Below, one piece after another: positions 13,374-13,861 of a stretch of 13,861 nt of DNA. The notes beneath the pieces are model-generated. The model had not been told where the DNA came from, ran no database searches, and saw only the letters and a list, made by a program, of their open reading frames with translations. The stretch is from Actinomycetota bacterium (GTDB lineage Bacteria; Actinomycetota; UBA4738; CADDZG01; WHSQ01), in the NCBI GenBank assembly GCA_030448085.1, contig JAUJNU010000047.1:1-13861 (forward strand). The letters are read 5' to 3'. Position 1 is the first letter of the stretch, and each line of letters starts with the position of its first letter. A program made the position numbers and the translations under genes.

Positions 13374-13861
13374 ATGACGGCTGAGACAGAAGGCCGGCGT
13401 GTGCTCGTCACCGGGGTGTCGAGGTTCCTCGGGCTGCGATTGGCCAAGAGGCTCGAGGCTGAGGACGGCGTAACGACCCTCGTCGGGGTCGACCTGCACG
13501 AGCCACCAGTGAAGATCAAAGGGCTTGAGTTCGTAAGGGCGGACATCAACAACCCCATGATCGCCCGGGTTCTCGAGGCGACCAAGATCGACACCCTCGT
13601 TCACACGAACATCGCGTCAACCCCCGGCCGGGTTGGGGGCCGCTCCCAGATGAAAGAGAACAACGTCATCGGGACCATGCAGCTCCTGGCGGCGGCGCAG
13701 CGTGCGACCCGGCTGCGAAAGGTGGTCATGAAGTCGTCGACCGCTGTTTACGGGTCGAGCGCAGGAGAGCCCTCGATCCTTCCGGAGGACCACACCTCGC
13801 GTCACGTCGAGCTGGGTGGGTACGGAAAGGACTGCTACGAGGCAGAGACCTACGCACGCGA
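13374..13861 (+). CDS. GalE2-like NAD-dependent epimerase/dehydratase (5' part)
   Basis: This is an extended SDR, open to the end of the window (about 162 residues seen), of the NAD-dependent sugar epimerase/dehydratase type. The dinucleotide-binding motif reads VLVTGVSRFLGLRLA, so the middle Gly of TGxxGxxG is Arg. The NAD-linked acidic residue follows in VGVDLHEP, then VRADINNP and the fold's VVMKSSTAVYGS strand-loop with catalytic-type Ser/Thr. GGYGKDCYEAE near the truncated end carries a Y-x3-Y rather than the classical Y-x3-K, so the active site may be atypical. It stands where mycobacteria have galE2 (Rv0501), after bS22. The substrate is unknown. ATG 13374 is chosen because of the -10 box 6 nt upstream. 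Confidence 0.8.
   Translation, partial: MTAETEGRRVLVTGVSRFLGLRLAKRLEAEDGVTTLVGVDLHEPPVKIKGLEFVRADINNPMIARVLEATKIDTLVHTNIASTPGRVGGRSQMKENNVIGTMQLLAAAQRATRLRKVVMKSSTAVYGSSAGEPSILPEDHTSRHVELGGYGKDCYEAETYAR

Noticed and set aside
12378..13604. Long minus-strand ORF (408 codons) opposite bS22, the SAM hydrolase and the epimerase.
   Set aside because: High-GC shadow ORF: the + strand genes show full family motifs and the minus translation shows none.
1..13861. CRISPR arrays, insertion sequences, tRNA or rRNA genes, phage genes.
   Set aside because: No spaced direct repeats, transposase motifs, terminal inverted repeats or tRNA-like T-arm sequences were seen. The content is housekeeping or metabolic.

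Overview
The window is high-GC DNA that most likely comes from an actinobacterium (phylum Actinomycetota), perhaps a deep or uncultivated lineage. The evidence is a set of lineage-typical genes: an MshA-like GT4 glycosyltransferase, a MarP-type CvpA/trypsin membrane protease, the actinobacterial 'phosphatase' family, a BldC/Rv0500A-like helix-turn-helix protein, the 33-residue ribosomal protein bS22 and a GalE2-like epimerase. Several starts also carry a TAnnnT box only 6 nt upstream, the pattern of leaderless actinobacterial mRNAs. The order mshA ... proC ... HTH ... bS22 ... epimerase matches, from memory, the order of the M. tuberculosis genes Rv0486, Rv0500, Rv0500A, Rv0500B and Rv0501, with different genes in between.

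Layout. 71-2336 (+): a FemAB/BioF2-like acyltransferase followed by the GT4 enzyme. 2417-2588 (+): a non-coding segment with a good promoter, a 5' hairpin, a 19-bp uninterrupted long-range helix and a U-tract, probably an unannotated small RNA. 2593-3428 (-): proline dehydrogenase. About 3530-4305 (+): proC, divergent from it. 4394-5853 (+): an NAD(P)-dependent aldehyde dehydrogenase overlapping an AcuC-type deacetylase (5846-6973). 6983-8549 (+): a four-helix membrane protein and the MarP-like protease. 8618-9382 (-): a FabG-like SDR. 9470-11193 (+): a phosphatase-family protein followed by an M29 aminopeptidase. 11244-13861 (+): HTH regulator, strong terminator, Clp1/Grc3-like polynucleotide kinase, bS22, SAM hydrolase and a truncated epimerase.

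Sequence quality matters here. The genes at about 3010-4800 (proline dehydrogenase, proC, N-terminal part of the aldehyde dehydrogenase) and 9860-11370 (phosphatase, aminopeptidase, HTH gene) carry many 1-2 base indels, often compensating within tens of bases, and two in-frame TGA codons. The conserved motifs are all present in one frame or another. The other genes are intact. This looks more like local sequencing or assembly error than true gene decay, so boundaries in those zones are approximate.

The most interesting points are the candidate structured RNA at 2451-2588, the polynucleotide kinase inserted into the conserved HTH-bS22-epimerase block behind a strong terminator, and the SAM hydrolase in which the His of the family's Asp-Arg-His triad is Gln.
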